A stretch of 64,000 bases of DNA from Flavobacterium circumlabens (GCF_004345565.1 NZ_SLWA01000003.1:558001-622000); one strand, 5' to 3'; positions 9,770-20,089 are shown, numbered from the stretch's first letter. Notes: a model not told the origin generated them from the sequence alone. Translations and numbers: made by a program.

Positions 9770-12025
9770 ATGAAAAAAAATAATCAAGCTAAAGTAAAAA
9801 TTTCAAAAATTGTATTACTGTTCACTTTTTCAGTTGGAGTTATTACAGCTCAAAATACCTCTACTATGGATAAAAAAGTCAATGCCCTAATCCAAAAAAT
9901 GACTTTAGAAGAAAAAGTGGGTCAGCTTAATTTAGCCACTTTTGTAAATGAAAATAACACTACGAATTCACTTTCTGAAATGATTAAACGTGGTGAAATT
10001 GGATCTATCTTAAAAAGTAATGGTGCCGAAAAAAACCTTCAATTGCAGAAGATTGCCGTCGAGCAATCAAGGCTTGGAATTCCAATTATGTTTCAAGAAG
10101 ATGTAATTCATGGTTACAAAACCATTTTTCCTTCCCCGTTGGGTGAAGCTGCCGGCTGGAATCTGGAGACAATTGAAAAATCGGCAAGTATTGCTGCCAA
10201 AGAAGCCTCTGCAAGCGGTATTCATCTTACCTATGCCCCCATGGTTGATATATCCAATGATCCTCGTTGGGGAAGAATAGTTGAGGGAGCAGGAGAAGAT
10301 CCATTTTATGCAAGTTTGGTTGCATCAGCTAGAGTTAAGGGTTTTCAAGGCAATGACTTGGCTAGCGGACAAAATGTAATGGCTTGTGTGAAACACTTTG
10401 CGGGTTATGGTGCTGCATTGGCAGGACGCGATTACAATATTGCAGATTTCTCGGAACGAACTTTAAGAGAAATTTATTTGCCACCATTTAGAGCGGCTAT
10501 CAATTCAGGTGTTGGAAGTGTAATGGCTGCTTATTCTGCTTATGATGGTATTCCAGCCACTGCCAATCAAAAGTTGTTAAAAGATATTTTAAGAAAAGAG
10601 TTAGGCTTCAATGGTATGTTGATAACGGATTGGGAAACAGTTCGTAATTTAGTAAAAATTGGTACCGCTGCCAATGAAAAAGAAGCTGTTTTACAGTCCA
10701 TTAATGCAGGGGTAGATGTCGACATGACTAGTGGTTTATTCCTAAAACATATAAAGGAATTAGTTCAAGAAGGCAAAATTAATGTTGATGTGATTGATCA
10801 AGCTGTAAAGCGAGTTTTGATTGCCAAATACAAATTAGGATTATTCGATGATCCTTATAGATTTTTTGACCTTAAAAGAGAGAAAGAGACATTGATGAAT
10901 GCGGAGCATCTAGAATTTGCCCGAAAAGCAGCTCGTGAATGTATGGTACTTTTAAAAAATGAGAACCAGTTATTACCATTAAATAAAAACATAAAAAAAA
11001 TAGCTGTCATTGGACCGCTTGCCAACCGCAAAAAAGATTTACTGTCTTGGTGGGGAGGTAACTATTCTCAATGGAAACCAGAAGAAGTAGTTTCTATATT
11101 AGATGGATTGAAAAAAAGTGTGGATTCTTCTGTTGAAATCAAGTACGCCGAAGGAGTAAAATTAGATGGTTTCGAAGCAAAAGGGCTTGAGTTGATTCCA
11201 GAAGCAGTAAAATTGGCATTGGAATCGGATGTAGTTATTTTGGTTGTTGGCGAGGAGTTTTCGATGAGTGGCGAAGCTGGAAGTATTTCAAATATTAACC
11301 TGCCTGGAGCACAAGAAGAATTGGTGAATGCAATTGCCAAAATAGGAAAACCATTAGTAACGGTATTGTTAAACGGACGCCCGTTTGATATTCAAAATGT
11401 AAACACAAAATCGAATGCAGTGCTGGAAGCTTGGCAGCCTGGAACAATGGGTGGTTTGGCTGTTGCCGATATACTTCTTGGAAAATACAATCCATCAGGA
11501 AAGCTGACGGTTAGTTTTCCTAGAAACACCGGGCAAATTCCAATTTATTATAATTACAAAAGAACTTCGCACGATGTAAATGAAACCAACAAAACAGTAC
11601 GTTGGACAAACAAATATTTGGATATTCCTACCACACCTTTATTCCCATTTGGATATGGTTTAAGTTATACTGAATTTAGTTATTCCAATCTTAAATTATC
11701 AAGTTCTGCTATCAACCCAAATCAATCCGTAAATGTTAGTGTGGAAGTTTCAAATACAGGTAAGGCTGATGGAGAAGAGGTAATTCAATTGTATGTCGGA
11801 GACGATGTGTCTTCTGTTGCCAGACCAGCGAAAGAGCTGAAAGAATATGCCAAAATTTCATTAAAAAAGGGAGAAAAAAAGACTGTGAATTTCATTTTGA
11901 CCCCAACAGATTTCTCGTTTTACAACAAGGAGATGAAATGGGTTTTGGAACCAGGTAGTTTTTCAATAATGATTGGAGCTTCTTCAGCAGACATAAAGTT
12001 TACTGAAAAATTGAGCATTCAATAA
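9770..12025 (+). CDS. GH3 family beta-glucosidase-like enzyme, exported
   Basis: This 751-residue protein with a signal peptide (KIVLLFTFSVGVITAQ) has the three-part GH3 layout. First comes a TIM barrel (MTLEEKVGQLN, VKHFAGYGAALAGRDYN, and the nucleophile D287 in MLITDWETV). An alpha/beta sandwich follows (GPLANRKKDLLSWW, VGEEFSMSGEAGSI). A fibronectin-III-like C-terminal domain closes it (FPFGYGLSYTEF onward). It is full length and similar in organisation to the periplasmic BglX type. GH3 enzymes remove beta-linked glucose or xylose from non-reducing ends with retention. It is co-directional with its neighbours, 33 bp after GH92 and 66 bp before the next gene. I would expect it to finish beta-glucosidic oligomers made upstream; the sugar specificity cannot be read from the sequence. 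Confidence 0.93.
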   Translation: MKKNNQAKVKISKIVLLFTFSVGVITAQNTSTMDKKVNALIQKMTLEEKVGQLNLATFVNENNTTNSLSEMIKRGEIGSILKSNGAEKNLQLQKIAVEQSRLGIPIMFQEDVIHGYKTIFPSPLGEAAGWNLETIEKSASIAAKEASASGIHLTYAPMVDISNDPRWGRIVEGAGEDPFYASLVASARVKGFQGNDLASGQNVMACVKHFAGYGAALAGRDYNIADFSERTLREIYLPPFRAAINSGVGSVMAAYSAYDGIPATANQKLLKDILRKELGFNGMLITDWETVRNLVKIGTAANEKEAVLQSINAGVDVDMTSGLFLKHIKELVQEGKINVDVIDQAVKRVLIAKYKLGLFDDPYRFFDLKREKETLMNAEHLEFARKAARECMVLLKNENQLLPLNKNIKKIAVIGPLANRKKDLLSWWGGNYSQWKPEEVVSILDGLKKSVDSSVEIKYAEGVKLDGFEAKGLELIPEAVKLALESDVVILVVGEEFSMSGEAGSISNINLPGAQEELVNAIAKIGKPLVTVLLNGRPFDIQNVNTKSNAVLEAWQPGTMGGLAVADILLGKYNPSGKLTVSFPRNTGQIPIYYNYKRTSHDVNETNKTVRWTNKYLDIPTTPLFPFGYGLSYTEFSYSNLKLSSSAINPNQSVNVSVEVSNTGKADGEEVIQLYVGDDVSSVARPAKELKEYAKISLKKGEKKTVNFILTPTDFSFYNKEMKWVLEPGSFSIMIGASSADIKFTEKLSIQ

Positions 12026-12091
12026 GAAGTATTATTTAAGGAAAATTAATTATACAAGTGATTTTACAATTCAATTTTGAAATAAAAAGTA

Positions 12092-14011
12092 ATGAAAAAA
12101 CAGCTAATATTCCTATTTCTATTTACCCTGATTTCAGTTCAAGCTTATTCAAAAGTTTGGACAATTTCGGATAACAATCTTGTGGTAAAGTTCGATGATC
12201 AAACTGCTCTTTTGAGTGTAACGGACAAACGCTGCAATAAGGTCTGGAATCAATCTCCCTTGAAGGAAAAGTATTTGGTTAAAAAAACTTTGATTAAGGG
12301 AAATGAGATAACAGTTAGTTTGTCAGGAAAGTTTCCGTTTAAAGTGATTTATACTTTAAATTCAAAATCAGCTTTAGAAATAAAACTAATTGCAGATAAA
12401 AAATTGCAAGTAGAAAATTTTGATTTTCCATCAGCCTTTGAAACGCCAGATACGAATCATTATTTGCTGTTAACAGATAGTGAAGGATTATTGCTCCCTG
12501 TTGATGACACCGAATATCCAATTGGTTCTAAGGAAGAACGACCTTTTTTTTGTGGAGGAAACACCGCAATGTCTTGGATGGGAATGGTAGATAAGCAGTT
12601 TGAAGCTGGATATATGGCCATTTTGGAAACGCCATATGATGCAAATTTTCACACACAAAAAGTGGATGGTTTGATCACGTTCTCAACGGTATGGCAGCCA
12701 TCATTGGGTAAATTTGGTTACGACCGTAAAGTTACGTATCATTTTTTCGATAAAGGGGGATATGTTGCACAAGCAAAAACCTATCGCGATCATATTTGGA
12801 AGAAGAATGAGGTAATTACCTTGAGAGAAAACGAGAAAAAAACGCCGGCTTTGGCGAAAATGATTGGTGCAGTGCATCTTTATGTGTGGGACAATGCTCG
12901 CGAAGTTAGTTTTGCAAAAGAATTAAAGGATTCGGGTATAGAAAAAGTTTTTGTCATTTGGAATCCCAATCACACCCCTTATCCTGAAGTGGGTTATGAT
13001 AAAAAGATTGCCGCTTTGGGCTATGCCACGGGAGGATATGAATTATTTACAGATTTGAAATTAAGAGATACTGTAAAAAAAACTTTTACACCATCTAGAG
13101 AAGGACTTCATTTGGGAAGAACATCTTATCCTGGACAGTTTAATGAATTGGCAGCCCGAACCAAAGAAGGCAAAACCTATTCCAATAATTTTGGACACAC
13201 TTCCTGTCCTTTGGCCATTCGTCCTGAAATCATCAAAAGAGTAGAGAGAGAGTTAAAAGATTATCCACACGAATCCTATTTTTTAGATGTTTATCAAGCC
13301 AATGGATTATTCGAATGCTATTCTGATAAGCACCCATTGACCAGAGAACAATTTGCAAACGAGGTAAAGAAAAATCATCAATTATTGACGGATCAGTACC
13401 ATCAATTTGTGGGTGGTGAATGGGGCGCAGACTATTTAGGTTCCAATAGTGTTTATGTTCACGGAATGATGACGTTGCAACGCACTTGGTGGGGAAGCGA
13501 AATAGATAATAAAAACACCATTTATTATACTGGAAATTGGAAAAACAACTCGCGTCCAACTCAAATGTTAGGAACAAGAGTGGCTCCGGGTAAATATTTA
13601 AAATATTCCATTAACGAATATTCTCGCGTGCCTCTTTACGAACTGGTTTATCACGATGCAGTGGTAACATCCTGGCGCTGGGAAGACAGCAATCACCATA
13701 ATCCAGAAATTTGGTGGAAAAAAGACCTTTTTAACATGCTTTATGGTTCAGTGCCACTTTGGAATTTAGCTCGTGAACAATGGGAAGATCATAAAGTTAC
13801 CTTTATTGAAAGTTATAAAAATGTTTGTCCTTGGTTGCAGAAAATTGGTTATGATGAATTGGTTTCACACAAGTTTGTGTCAGCAGATCACAAAGTACAG
13901 GAGTCAATCTTTTCTTCCGGAAATAGAATTGTGGTCAATTTTGGTGATGAAAATTTTGTGTTAGAAGGAAATGTTATTAAAGCTAAAGGATTCTTGACAT
14001 TTACGAATTAA
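12092..14011 (+). CDS. Putative glycoside hydrolase, DUF5696 / GH101-GH129-like barrel, exported
   Basis: The protein has 639 residues and a signal peptide (MKKQLIFLFLFTLISVQAYS). An N-terminal beta-sandwich is followed by a TIM-barrel-like middle (MIGAVHLYVWDN, KVFVIWNPNHTPYPEVGYDKK). The pattern SYFLDVYQANGLFECY, then HPLTREQF, then GGEWGADYL resembles the catalytic region of GH101 and GH129 alpha-N-acetylgalactosaminidases and the related DUF5696 proteins. By analogy D399 would be the nucleophile and E443 the acid/base. These are assignments by position only. The best-supported statement is a retaining-type glycoside hydrolase of unassigned specificity. It belongs to the same operon as the flanking GH3 and heparinase-like genes (66 and 33 bp gaps). 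Confidence 0.6.
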   Translation: MKKQLIFLFLFTLISVQAYSKVWTISDNNLVVKFDDQTALLSVTDKRCNKVWNQSPLKEKYLVKKTLIKGNEITVSLSGKFPFKVIYTLNSKSALEIKLIADKKLQVENFDFPSAFETPDTNHYLLLTDSEGLLLPVDDTEYPIGSKEERPFFCGGNTAMSWMGMVDKQFEAGYMAILETPYDANFHTQKVDGLITFSTVWQPSLGKFGYDRKVTYHFFDKGGYVAQAKTYRDHIWKKNEVITLRENEKKTPALAKMIGAVHLYVWDNAREVSFAKELKDSGIEKVFVIWNPNHTPYPEVGYDKKIAALGYATGGYELFTDLKLRDTVKKTFTPSREGLHLGRTSYPGQFNELAARTKEGKTYSNNFGHTSCPLAIRPEIIKRVERELKDYPHESYFLDVYQANGLFECYSDKHPLTREQFANEVKKNHQLLTDQYHQFVGGEWGADYLGSNSVYVHGMMTLQRTWWGSEIDNKNTIYYTGNWKNNSRPTQMLGTRVAPGKYLKYSINEYSRVPLYELVYHDAVVTSWRWEDSNHHNPEIWWKKDLFNMLYGSVPLWNLAREQWEDHKVTFIESYKNVCPWLQKIGYDELVSHKFVSADHKVQESIFSSGNRIVVNFGDENFVLEGNVIKAKGFLTFTN

Positions 14012-14044
14012 ATTATAATCAATACAATCTAAAACACATAAGAA

Positions 14045-16003
14045 ATGTTTTTAAAAAACGCAAAGACCGCTATTTTTCTATTGATGTTGCTCGTTATAGC
14101 AAAGAGTTCGGCGCAAAACAAACTGAAATCTCATACAGTTTCTCAACAATTTGTGTCTGAATACCCGAGTGAAAAACAATGGGAAAGTATACCAGTACAT
14201 CCTAGGTTATTTGCCAACGATGCACGTATAGAAACATTGAAATTACAAAACGATGAGGTTTCAAAAGCACTATTGTTGTTATTGAAAAATAATGCAGAAA
14301 AGACATTAAAGGCAGGCAAGATTGAATATCCTTCTAAAGGTTTTAAATTAGAAGCTGTTCGGAATGTGCAAGACCGGATATTGACGTTAGGGCTGGCTTT
14401 CCAGGTATTTGGAGACGTACGTTATTTCGAACGTGCCAAAGCAGAGTTGATGCAATTGACAGAGTTACCAGACTGGAACCCGTCTCACTTTCTGGATGTT
14501 GGCGAAGCCACTTTGGCTGCAGGAGTTGGTTTGGATTGGTTTTACAACGATTTTACCCCAACTGAAAGAGAAAAAATTACTCAGGCAATTATAAAAAATG
14601 GAATCAATCCTTCACTGGATGTAAAAGAAAGCAAAGAAAATAATAGCTGGATGAATGCCAACTTCAATTGGAATCCTGTATGCAATGGCGGACTGTTGGT
14701 GGGAGCATTGGCCATTTATGAAAGGGAACCCAAATTGGCACGTCAGATTGTGGAACGTTCCATCAAGTATATACCATACCACGGAGCGGTATATGCACCC
14801 GATGGAACTTATGCAGAAGGGATGGCTTATTGGTCGTATGGTACGCTATATCAAGTAGCTATGATTGAAGCATTACGATCCGTATTTGGGTCTTCTTTCA
14901 AAATAGAATCCTTTCCGGGTTTTCTAAAATCAACAAATTTTATTACACAAAATGTTGGCCCTACAGGTTATGAATATACTTTTTCAGATGCAGGATTTAA
15001 AGAGTCAAAATTGTCCGCAAAACCTCTTGCCGAAAGATTTACTTCTGAACCACTTATGTTTTGGTTTGCCCGAGAAAATAGAAACAGGGTAATTGCTCGA
15101 GATGAGATAATTAGTATTTTATTGGCCAAAAGCATAGTAATAAAGGATACTGTTTCTAATGCTCAAAAAAAACACAGCAGACATTTTGCATTAGAAGTAT
15201 TATGGTGGGATCCAAAATTACCACCTATGGATAAAAAGAGTTTTTTACCCTTGCACTGGACTGCCGATGGTCATATGCCTATGGCGGTAATTCGCTCGGC
15301 TTGGAATGATCCTTTGGCTTCATATATAGCCATAAAAGGCGGTACACCCAATAATTCGCATGGACATATGGATGTAGGTAGTTTTATCATTGAATCCAAT
15401 GGAGTGCGTTGGGCACTGGATTTAGGCGCAGAAAGTTATGACAAAATGCGTGCAGCCAAACTCGATTTGTGGAATTACTCACAAGACAGCAATCGCTGGA
15501 CTACTTTCAGGCCGGGACCGGATTCTCATAATATAGTGCGATTCAATAATTCCAGACAAGATGTTTCGGGTTTAGCAACTATCAGTAAATTAACTGATCA
15601 AAAAGGGGTAGTTGGAAATGTTGTTGACCTCACTTCACTCTATAAATCGCAGGTAGAGAAAGTTTTCAGAACAGTAAAAATGTTTCCAGATAAATCAATA
15701 GTAATTCAAGATGAATGGGAAACGGGAGAGAAGGAGGGAGAATATACTTTTCAATGGGTAACGGGAGCCAAAGTTAGTATTAAGCCGTATGGTGTATTAT
15801 TAGAACAAAATGGTGAATCGATGAAATTGAACGTTGAAATTCCAAATTCCAATGTGAAACCACAAATCCTTATTGAAGATGTTTCAAAAGCAAAAGCAGT
15901 ACAGGATTCAGATAATCCCGGCGTCAGCAGGATGTTAATTAAGCTAAAATACGCTAAAATGAACAAATTTGTATTAAAAATAACTGCTGTGCCTGTAAAA
16001 TAA
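14045..16003 (+). CDS. Heparinase II/III-like polysaccharide lyase, exported
   Basis: The 652-residue protein has a signal peptide (IFLLMLLVIAKSSAQ), then VHPRLFANDARIETL, the opening of many heparinase II/III-type lyases. An alpha/alpha-toroid carries NANFNWNPVCNGG (about 205-216) and PDGTYAEGMAYWSYG (about 252-266). The C-terminal beta-sandwich has NNSHGHMDVGSFIIESNGVRW (about 434-454), the His-rich core of the family. Enzymes with this fold (PL12, PL15, PL17, PL21 and others) cut uronic-acid polysaccharides by beta-elimination, leaving a 4,5-unsaturated uronyl end. That product is the substrate class of the GH105 enzyme encoded at 25198, which ties the two operons together functionally. 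The lyase family and polymer cannot be named from the sequence alone. Confidence 0.82.
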   Translation: MFLKNAKTAIFLLMLLVIAKSSAQNKLKSHTVSQQFVSEYPSEKQWESIPVHPRLFANDARIETLKLQNDEVSKALLLLLKNNAEKTLKAGKIEYPSKGFKLEAVRNVQDRILTLGLAFQVFGDVRYFERAKAELMQLTELPDWNPSHFLDVGEATLAAGVGLDWFYNDFTPTEREKITQAIIKNGINPSLDVKESKENNSWMNANFNWNPVCNGGLLVGALAIYEREPKLARQIVERSIKYIPYHGAVYAPDGTYAEGMAYWSYGTLYQVAMIEALRSVFGSSFKIESFPGFLKSTNFITQNVGPTGYEYTFSDAGFKESKLSAKPLAERFTSEPLMFWFARENRNRVIARDEIISILLAKSIVIKDTVSNAQKKHSRHFALEVLWWDPKLPPMDKKSFLPLHWTADGHMPMAVIRSAWNDPLASYIAIKGGTPNNSHGHMDVGSFIIESNGVRWALDLGAESYDKMRAAKLDLWNYSQDSNRWTTFRPGPDSHNIVRFNNSRQDVSGLATISKLTDQKGVVGNVVDLTSLYKSQVEKVFRTVKMFPDKSIVIQDEWETGEKEGEYTFQWVTGAKVSIKPYGVLLEQNGESMKLNVEIPNSNVKPQILIEDVSKAKAVQDSDNPGVSRMLIKLKYAKMNKFVLKITAVPVK

Positions 16004-16036
16004 TGGAGTATTACTTATTTTCAATAACTAAGTAAG

Positions 16037-18202
16037 ATGCTGATTAAAACATATGTGATGAAAAATGTCTCACAAAATACAAATTATCCAATTATGAGAG
16101 TAATCCTTGCTTTCCTATTTTTTGCTACAAATTATTTGTTTGCTTCACCATTTGCCACTTGGACAAGTACAGAACTAACCCTTAATAATGGACTTGTTCA
16201 ACGAAAAATAAAGCTTCCAACTACCGAAGGAAATTTTATTACGACTTCATACAAGCCAGTAAATGGTGAGTTTAAGTATTTCTCAGCTAAAATCACCGAC
16301 TTTCAATTCGAAGCAAATAGTGTTTCATATTGTGGTTTAAGTAATTGGAGTTTGGTAAATATTCAACAAATTTCAGATAAAAATCAAGGAGATGGAGCTG
16401 CTGTAACATTACAAAGTGCAGATAAAAAAATAGAAGTCACCATCAATTTTCTTTTATATCCAAACTTGCCGGTGATTCGCAAAAGTTTGACTATTAAAAA
16501 TTTAGGTGCTAATGAAATTGCATTGGAATCAGTCGATGTTGAAAAACTAAATACGGTGTCCTATTGGGCAAGCACTTTCAGTTGGATTTGTTCCGATTAT
16601 GGTCGTCGTCGTCATATTGGGCCTTACGAGGGAAATATGCAGGATGCACTTGTGATTATTCATAATATGGATTGGGCATCAGGAATAGTAATTGGCAATG
16701 AAGCAACAGGAGTCTTGAAGAGGACATCTGCTTACTGGAATGCGAATGATATTTGTGCCGGACTAACACATAAAGAGGCACGTTTTCCCTTTAGAAAATG
16801 GATTAAATCCAATCAATCATTTGAAACTCCACAAGTTTTTACTATGGTGTACAATAATTGTAAAGATCCAAATGAGATCTTAAATACTGTCGTACCTGAC
16901 TTTATTCGTAAAAATATGGATATTCGTCTTTCTGCCCTCGATGAAAAACCAACTTTTGTCTATAATACCTGGGTTCCTTTCGAGAAAAATATTAATGAAA
17001 AATTGATTTTTGAATTAGCTAAATCAGCCTCTGATGCAGGGATGAAAGAATTTGTAATTGATGACGGTTGGTCCAGTAATTATGGTGACTGGGAAATTGA
17101 CAAAGAGAAATTTCCAAACGGTCTAAAGCCGGTGTTCGATTACATTAAGTCTTTGGGTATGAAGCCAGGTTTGTGGATAAGCGTAGGAAGTGCATCGACA
17201 GATAGTAAAGTATATAAAGAACATCCCGAATGGTTTTTGCAGGACAAAAACGGAAATCTGACCAACAATCACATCGAAGTAGAGGATCATGAAATGAAAT
17301 CGGCTTGTTTTTCAACGGGTTGGAAAGATTATATGAAAGGAATATTGTTGAAGTTGAGTCTCGATTACGGATTGGAATATATGAAACTCGACTTTGCCGT
17401 GGTGACAAGTGCCTATATTTTTGATAAAGAAAAGTCGGGTTGTTATGCTTCAAACCATTCTGGACACAAAGATCATAACGAATCTTTTTATACAAATTAT
17501 CAGCAGATGTGGACTCTTTTTGATGAACTACATGCAGCCAAACCAAACTTGTTTATTGATTGCACATTCGAAGCAATGGGAGGTTTACAATTAATTGATT
17601 ACGCAATGCTCAAACATGCAGAGGGCAATTGGTTGTCAAATTTTGATGGAGTTGCGGGTGCAAATACAGATTTACGGGTTCGCAATATGGCGTGGTGGCG
17701 TTCACCAGCAATCCCAGCTACGGCATTGGTAATAGGCAATCCTCAGATGCAAGATAAAGGCTGGGACATGCACATAAAATCTTTGGCAGGTGCTTTGCCC
17801 ATTATGCTCGGTGATCCCCGGAAATTATCTGACCAGGATTTTAAAAAATACCGTGCCTACGCAGATTGGTTGCAGTTAATGGAGGAACGATACGGCATTA
17901 TGTCCTATCGACAGGATTTGGCAAACTTTGGTGAGCCGATGGAAGGCAGTTGGGATGGTTTTCAACGAATAAATTCTGATACAAAAAGTGGAGGAATAAT
18001 TGGCGTTTTTAGGCATGGTGCAATTGAGAGTAAGCGAGTTATTACTATTTCAAGACTTGATTTGAAAAATAATTATCAGGTTAAAAAAATGGATGGTACA
18101 GTAGTGGCAACTTTGACAGGCTTAGAACTCAACCAAAAAGGATTTACTTTAACCTTAGATCAGCTTTACACTGGTGAACTTTTTGAAATTTGTAAAAAAT
18201 AA
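16037..18202 (+). CDS. GH36-like alpha-galactosidase-type glycoside hydrolase, exported
   Basis: The frame is open from 16037. Later in-frame ATGs at 16058 and 16094 are possible starts, and the one at 16094 (MRVILAFLFFATNYLFA) gives the cleanest signal peptide. An N-terminal beta-supersandwich precedes a TIM barrel with FVYNTWVPFEKNINEKL, EFVIDDGWSSNYGDWEID, a candidate nucleophile D452 in YMKLDFAV and a possible acid/base D537 in NFDGVAG. This matches the GH36/GH27 clan-D pattern of retaining alpha-galactosidases and alpha-N-acetylgalactosaminidases. It is the last gene of the operon, 33 bp after the lyase. Its 3' end faces a transposase remnant and the convergent GH30 gene. Substrate specificity is not determined. 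Confidence 0.8.
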   Translation: MLIKTYVMKNVSQNTNYPIMRVILAFLFFATNYLFASPFATWTSTELTLNNGLVQRKIKLPTTEGNFITTSYKPVNGEFKYFSAKITDFQFEANSVSYCGLSNWSLVNIQQISDKNQGDGAAVTLQSADKKIEVTINFLLYPNLPVIRKSLTIKNLGANEIALESVDVEKLNTVSYWASTFSWICSDYGRRRHIGPYEGNMQDALVIIHNMDWASGIVIGNEATGVLKRTSAYWNANDICAGLTHKEARFPFRKWIKSNQSFETPQVFTMVYNNCKDPNEILNTVVPDFIRKNMDIRLSALDEKPTFVYNTWVPFEKNINEKLIFELAKSASDAGMKEFVIDDGWSSNYGDWEIDKEKFPNGLKPVFDYIKSLGMKPGLWISVGSASTDSKVYKEHPEWFLQDKNGNLTNNHIEVEDHEMKSACFSTGWKDYMKGILLKLSLDYGLEYMKLDFAVVTSAYIFDKEKSGCYASNHSGHKDHNESFYTNYQQMWTLFDELHAAKPNLFIDCTFEAMGGLQLIDYAMLKHAEGNWLSNFDGVAGANTDLRVRNMAWWRSPAIPATALVIGNPQMQDKGWDMHIKSLAGALPIMLGDPRKLSDQDFKKYRAYADWLQLMEERYGIMSYRQDLANFGEPMEGSWDGFQRINSDTKSGGIIGVFRHGAIESKRVITISRLDLKNNYQVKKMDGTVVATLTGLELNQKGFTLTLDQLYTGELFEICKK

Positions 18203-18282
18203 ATTGCGAATCGCAAAGTAGTATCAATATTTTTTTGCCTTAAGTTTTATAAATAAATCATACCTATTTTAAAAGATAGCTG

Positions 18283-18549
18283 TCATTGGAAGGAAAATAA
18301 AAGTCGCCAGAAAAAGTGATTTAAAAAGCATTCGAAAAAATCTTCATTTTTCAGTAGTTCTTTATCATCAACATTAGCTTGAGTTACAGCAAAGCTGAAC
18401 AATTCTCCTTTGTCATTAATAATTATATGGAGCTTAAATCGATGAAACCAACCCCATTGTAGACCCTGTAGTAGCAGTTCTTCACGCCAATCTACGCTCT
18501 GAAAGACTACAAAATCACTCCAAAGTGATAACATAATTTTAAATTTCAT
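18283..18549 (-). pseudogene. IS982-type transposase fragment
   Basis: The minus strand encodes GWFHRFKLHIIINDKGELFSF and TQANVDDKELLKNEDFFE. This matches the segment of IS982-family DDE transposases that normally reads GWFYGFKLHLIINDKGE, then NVDDR. Only about 50 recognisable residues remain out of roughly 290, and both ends are unrelated or scrambled. It is therefore a dead remnant lying between the convergent GH36 and GH30 genes. It records an insertion that may have helped bring the left and right enzyme blocks together. No terminal inverted repeats or target duplication could be seen. Confidence 0.6.
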
Positions 18550-18685
18550 TTGTTATGCTTTTGTTTTATAAGCTTTTTTTATAATCTACTTATAAGTTTG
18601 TAAAGGGATGTAATCTTAAATTGATAAGGGTCTTTTTTGTAAACCAGTATTTGAATATCACAGAATTTGCGCAGCGATTAAGCTA

Positions 18686-20089
18686 TTACTGCCTTATAAC
18701 TAGAGTATTAAATGAGCTTGCTTCAAAAACCGGACTAACTTTTTTATTTCCAATTTTAAAAGTAATTGCTTTTTCTGAATCTTCGGGGTTGTGAGCCACA
18801 ATTACAATACTTTTATCGGGATTGATAAATGAAAGCAGATTAGTATATGTTCCGTTGGTTTTTAAGCGTTTGGCACCGGGCTTCACATAATGACTCAAAT
18901 GTTTCATTAAATAATACTCATGATTGTATTTAAACGTTTTGTTTAAAGTATCCACACTAATTAAAGAATTTTGCTGCCAGCCCCAGGTGCTTATTCCCCC
19001 TTCTTTTAAGGAAGTGTTCCAGTACGTATAAGCATTAGCGCCATTATTTAAATACTGTTTCATTAAATCCCAGGTATACAGGCAATATTTCCAGTCGTTT
19101 TTGCCGTCGCCGCATTCTTGCTCGGTTTGATAGAGTGAAAGATTGGGATAGTTTTTATTTAAAGCTGCAATTGCACCTTTTCCTGCCCATTGAATGCCAA
19201 CACCTTTGATGTATTTATTAATGGCAGGTTTTTGCATAATGGTATCCACAAACTTGTCATTATCACTATTCATGGTTCCGAAAAACACATCAACCTTCAT
19301 TGCATTCATTTTGGGGGCTAAGTAACCGATGAATTTTCCGAGCCCCTGCGCTGTCCATGTACAGCTTGGAAAAATTTGCGCCGCTACAAATTCGTTTTGC
19401 GGCATCACCATGCTGATATAGATGTTTTGCTGACGGTAAGCTTTTACAAATTTTTCAAAGTATAGAGCATAGGCTTTAAAGTATTCATCCTTTTGAATGA
19501 ACATATCCTGAAATTCGGAACCGCTTTGCTCAGCCTGCAAATCGTTATATTTACTTGGTTTTAGAGCATAATGTTTATTAGTTTTCATCCAGGTTGGAGG
19601 TGACCACGGTGAGGCCCATATTTTTAAAGACGGTTTGTATTTTTGTGCACTCTTTATAAAGGGAACCAGAGTTTTGAGATCCTGGGCAATGCTGAAATTC
19701 TTCATCTCAAAATCTTGGTCTGTTTCATTATATGAATACCATGCTGTAGAGAAGTCGTTTGCCGCTACAGGCATTCTGCAGAGATTGAAACTTGCGCCAT
19801 AGTCAGGCTTGAATAATTCTCTAAAAATGCTTTGACGATCTTTATCACTTAACAGGCTTAAAGAAGTCCAGCCCAATTCATTAAAGCAAGTGCCAAAACC
19901 ATCAATCGACTGCAATTTGTTTTGAATTTCTATCTCGACATCTGCCATCGAAGTAGCTTTGGTGGTTGTTAAACCGGCTTTCTTTTTCCAGGGTGATGTT
20001 TGTGTTGTACTTACCCAATGAACAGTTGTTTGGCTATAGAGGTTGGTAGATAACAGTATTAAAAACACGATGGCATTAAGTAGTCTCAT
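18686..20089 (-). CDS. GH30 family glycoside hydrolase, exported
   Basis: This 467-residue protein has a signal peptide (LLNAIVFLILLSTNLYS). The GH30 fold follows: IDGFGTCFNELGWTSL near the N-terminus, KIWASPWSPPTWMKTN in the barrel, acid/base E233 in MVMPQNEF and nucleophile E323 in LYQTEQECGDG. A short beta-sandwich ends the chain. GH30 contains retaining glucosylceramidases, beta-1,6-glucanases, beta-glucosidases and xylanases. The WSPP motif and overall form suggest subfamily 1 or 3, active on beta-glucosides or beta-1,6-glucan. It lies 56 bp downstream of GH65 and is co-transcribed with it from the promoter at 22372-22436. Exact specificity is unresolved. Confidence 0.88.
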   Translation of the reverse strand: MRLLNAIVFLILLSTNLYSQTTVHWVSTTQTSPWKKKAGLTTTKATSMADVEIEIQNKLQSIDGFGTCFNELGWTSLSLLSDKDRQSIFRELFKPDYGASFNLCRMPVAANDFSTAWYSYNETDQDFEMKNFSIAQDLKTLVPFIKSAQKYKPSLKIWASPWSPPTWMKTNKHYALKPSKYNDLQAEQSGSEFQDMFIQKDEYFKAYALYFEKFVKAYRQQNIYISMVMPQNEFVAAQIFPSCTWTAQGLGKFIGYLAPKMNAMKVDVFFGTMNSDNDKFVDTIMQKPAINKYIKGVGIQWAGKGAIAALNKNYPNLSLYQTEQECGDGKNDWKYCLYTWDLMKQYLNNGANAYTYWNTSLKEGGISTWGWQQNSLISVDTLNKTFKYNHEYYLMKHLSHYVKPGAKRLKTNGTYTNLLSFINPDKSIVIVAHNPEDSEKAITFKIGNKKVSPVFEASSFNTLVIRQ

